Assembly (NCBI GenBank): GCA_949318235.1
Contig: OX439132.1
Coordinates: forward strand, 42,550,331 to 42,614,330
DNA from: Ecdyonurus torrentis
Lineage: Eukaryota; Arthropoda; Insecta; Ephemeroptera; Heptageniidae
Reading direction: 5' to 3'
Length of the DNA: 64,000 nucleotides
Every line of letters starts with the position of its first letter. Within the stretch, counting starts at the first letter, position 1. Below are positions 62,301 through 64,000 of the stretch, one piece after another. The position numbers were made by a program, and so were the translations under genes. Below the pieces are notes generated by a model. That model did not search any database and was not told where the DNA came from. It saw nothing but the letters and a program-made list of their open reading frames with translations.

Positions 62301-64000
62301 GTGATCATCAAATCTTAGTGTTACATAGAACATCTCAGAATTTCTAACCATAAAAAAAGAGAGAGAAAAATGTAGGTTTAAATAAAAAAATTATATACCC
62401 TGAATTATTTAATATAGACACAAGATTAAGTTCTCACTGGTATGATTAGTGATCATCAAATCTTAGTGTTACATAGAACATCTCAGAATTTCTAACCATA
62501 AAAAAAGAAAGAAAAAAAATGTAGCTTGAAAAAAAAAATTATACCCTGAAATATTCAATATAGCAACAAGATAAAGTTCTCACTGGTATGATTAGTGATC
62601 ATCAAATCTTAGTGTTACATAGAACATTTCAAAATTTCTAACCATAAAAAAAGAGAGAAAAAAATGTAAGTTTAAAAAAAAAAATATAACCTGAAATATT
62701 CAATATAGCAACAAGATAAAGTTCTCACTGGTATGATTAGTGATCATCAAATCTTAGTGTTACATAGAACATCTCAGAATTTCTAACCATAAAAAAAGAA
62801 AGAAAAAAATGTAGGTTTACTTAAAAAAAAATTATACCCTGAAATATTCTATATAGCATCAAGATAATGCCCTCACTGGTATGATTAGTGATTATCAAAT
62901 CTTAGTGCTACATAGAACATCTCAGAATTTCTAACCATAAAAAAAGAAGGAAAAAAAAAATGAAGGTTTACTTAAAAAAAATTATACCCTGAAATATTCT
63001 ATATAGCAACAAGATAATGCTCTCACTGGTATGATTAGTGATCATCAAATCTTAGTGTTACATAGAACATTTCAGAATTTCTAACCATAAAAAAAGAGAG
63101 AAAAAAAATGTAGGTTTAAATAATAAAATTTTATACCCTGAAATATTCAATATAGCAACAAGATAAAGTTCTCACTGGTATGATTAGTGATCATCAAGTC
63201 TTAGTGTTACATAGAACATCTCAGAATTTCTAACCATAAAAAAAGAAAGAAAAAAAATATAGCTTGAAAAAAAAAATATTATACCCTGAAATATTCTATA
63301 TAGCAACAAGATAATGCTCTCACTGGTATGATTAGTAATCACCAAATCTTAGTGTTACATAGAACATCTCAGAATTTCTAACCATAAAAAAAGAGAGAAA
63401 AAAAATGTAGGTTTAAATAAAAAAATTATATACCCTGAAATATTCAATATAGCAACAAGATTAAGTTCTCACTGGAATGATCAGTGATCATCAAATCTTA
63501 GTGTTACATAGAACATCTCAGAATTTCTAACCATAAAAAAAGAAAGAAAAAAATTTAGCTTTAAAAAAAAAATTATATTCTGAAATATTCAATATAGCAA
63601 CAAGATAAAGTTCTCACTGGTATGATTAGTGATCATTAAATCTTAGTGTTACATAGAACATCTCAGAATTTCTAACCATAAAAAAAGAGAGAAAAAAATG
63701 TAGGTTTAAATAAAAAAAAGTATACCCTGAAATATTCAATATAGCAACAAGATAAAGTTCTCACTGGTATGATTTGTGATCATGAAATCTTTGTGTTACA
63801 TAGAACATCTCAGAATTTCTAACCATAAAAAAAGAAAGAAAAAAAAATATATGTTTACTTAAAAAAATTTATACCCTGAAATATTCTATATAGCAACAAG
63901 ATAATGCTCTCACTGGTATGATTAGTGATCATCAAATCTTAGTGCTACATAGAACATCTCAGAATTTCTAACCATAAAAAAAAAAGAAAAAAAATGAAGG
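50330..64000 (+). repeat. Satellite array, about 148-bp monomer
   Basis: About 92 head-to-tail monomers, continuing past the window. The monomer runs from ATACCCTGAAATATTC(A/T)ATA through TAGCAACAAGATAA, CTCACTGGTATGATTAGTG, ATCATCAAATCTTAGTG, TTACATAGAACATCTCAG and AATTTCTAACCATA to an A-rich purine tail. Marker distances (for example 4,877 bp for 33 monomers) give 147.8 bp. Two variants coexist: ATTCAATA..GATAAAGTT and ATTCTATA..GATAATGCT. The first monomers (50330-50900) are the most diverged, as expected at an array edge. No CENP-B-box-like motif is seen. Confidence 0.98.
53870..56480 (+). repeat. Higher-order repeat block in the satellite
   Basis: Rare variants recur at fixed spacing. 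GATTAAGTTC is at 53991, 54873 and 55755 (882 bp apart, six monomers). CTGATATGAT is at 54448, 55330 and 56361. AGATCATCTC is at 53011, 54486, 55368 and 56399. Spacings of 6, 7 and 10 monomers show amplification of multi-monomer blocks with later loss or gain of single units. Confidence 0.9.

Noticed and set aside
50330..64000. Possible CRISPR array because of regular repeats
   Set aside because: There are no unique spacers. The whole 148-bp unit repeats head to tail, it is in a eukaryotic context, and there are no cas genes.

Overview
The window looks like non-coding, repeat-rich DNA from an animal (metazoan) genome with strongly AT-rich composition. The evidence is GT/AG splice-site pairs around decayed exons, recognisable fragments of two animal genes, hAT-type transposons with 8-bp target duplications, tRNA-like repeat pieces, long tetranucleotide microsatellites and a large satellite array. 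I see no bacterial signals and no intact protein-coding gene. An AT-rich invertebrate, perhaps a lophotrochozoan, is my guess, but the species cannot be fixed from this sequence.

Layout. 1-8.17 kb is A-rich DNA with degenerate local duplications. 8.17-10.08 kb is a composite hAT-like element with another inverted-repeat element nested inside. 10.9-18.3 kb (plus strand) and 28.4-49.4 kb (minus strand) are two inverted copies of one complex duplicon. It carries decayed exons whose reading frames match the HEAT-repeat protein PPP4R4 (protein phosphatase 4 regulatory subunit 4), followed by exons matching the hemi-RING C-terminal region of the E3 ligase UBR4. The exons keep good splice sites and compatible phases but carry stops and frameshifts. 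In the minus-strand locus a 3.5-4.6 kb unit containing one small exon is repeated four times in tandem (30.5-46.35 kb). Each unit also holds a TATC/GATA microsatellite between inverted arms, a 20-bp minisatellite carrying E-boxes, a 21-bp-stem hairpin and a TA tract. Units 3 and 4 each received a private transposon.

18.3-27.9 kb separates the two loci. It holds a long inverted repeat pair with tRNA-like segments, a small palindromic MITE family carrying CRE-like TGACGTCA sites, and several microsatellites. From about 50.33 kb to the end lies a head-to-tail satellite of about 148 bp (about 92 monomers, two main variants, higher-order repeats of six monomers). Segmental duplication, decayed exon chimeras and a nucleosome-length satellite together suggest the flank of a heterochromatic, possibly pericentromeric, block. 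That interpretation is inference.

How the parts relate: nothing here forms a working operon or pathway. The story is duplication of a genomic block fusing pieces of two host genes, then local tandem amplification, inversion, and transposon and microsatellite invasion. Paralogous copies act as empty-site controls that show the order of some insertions.
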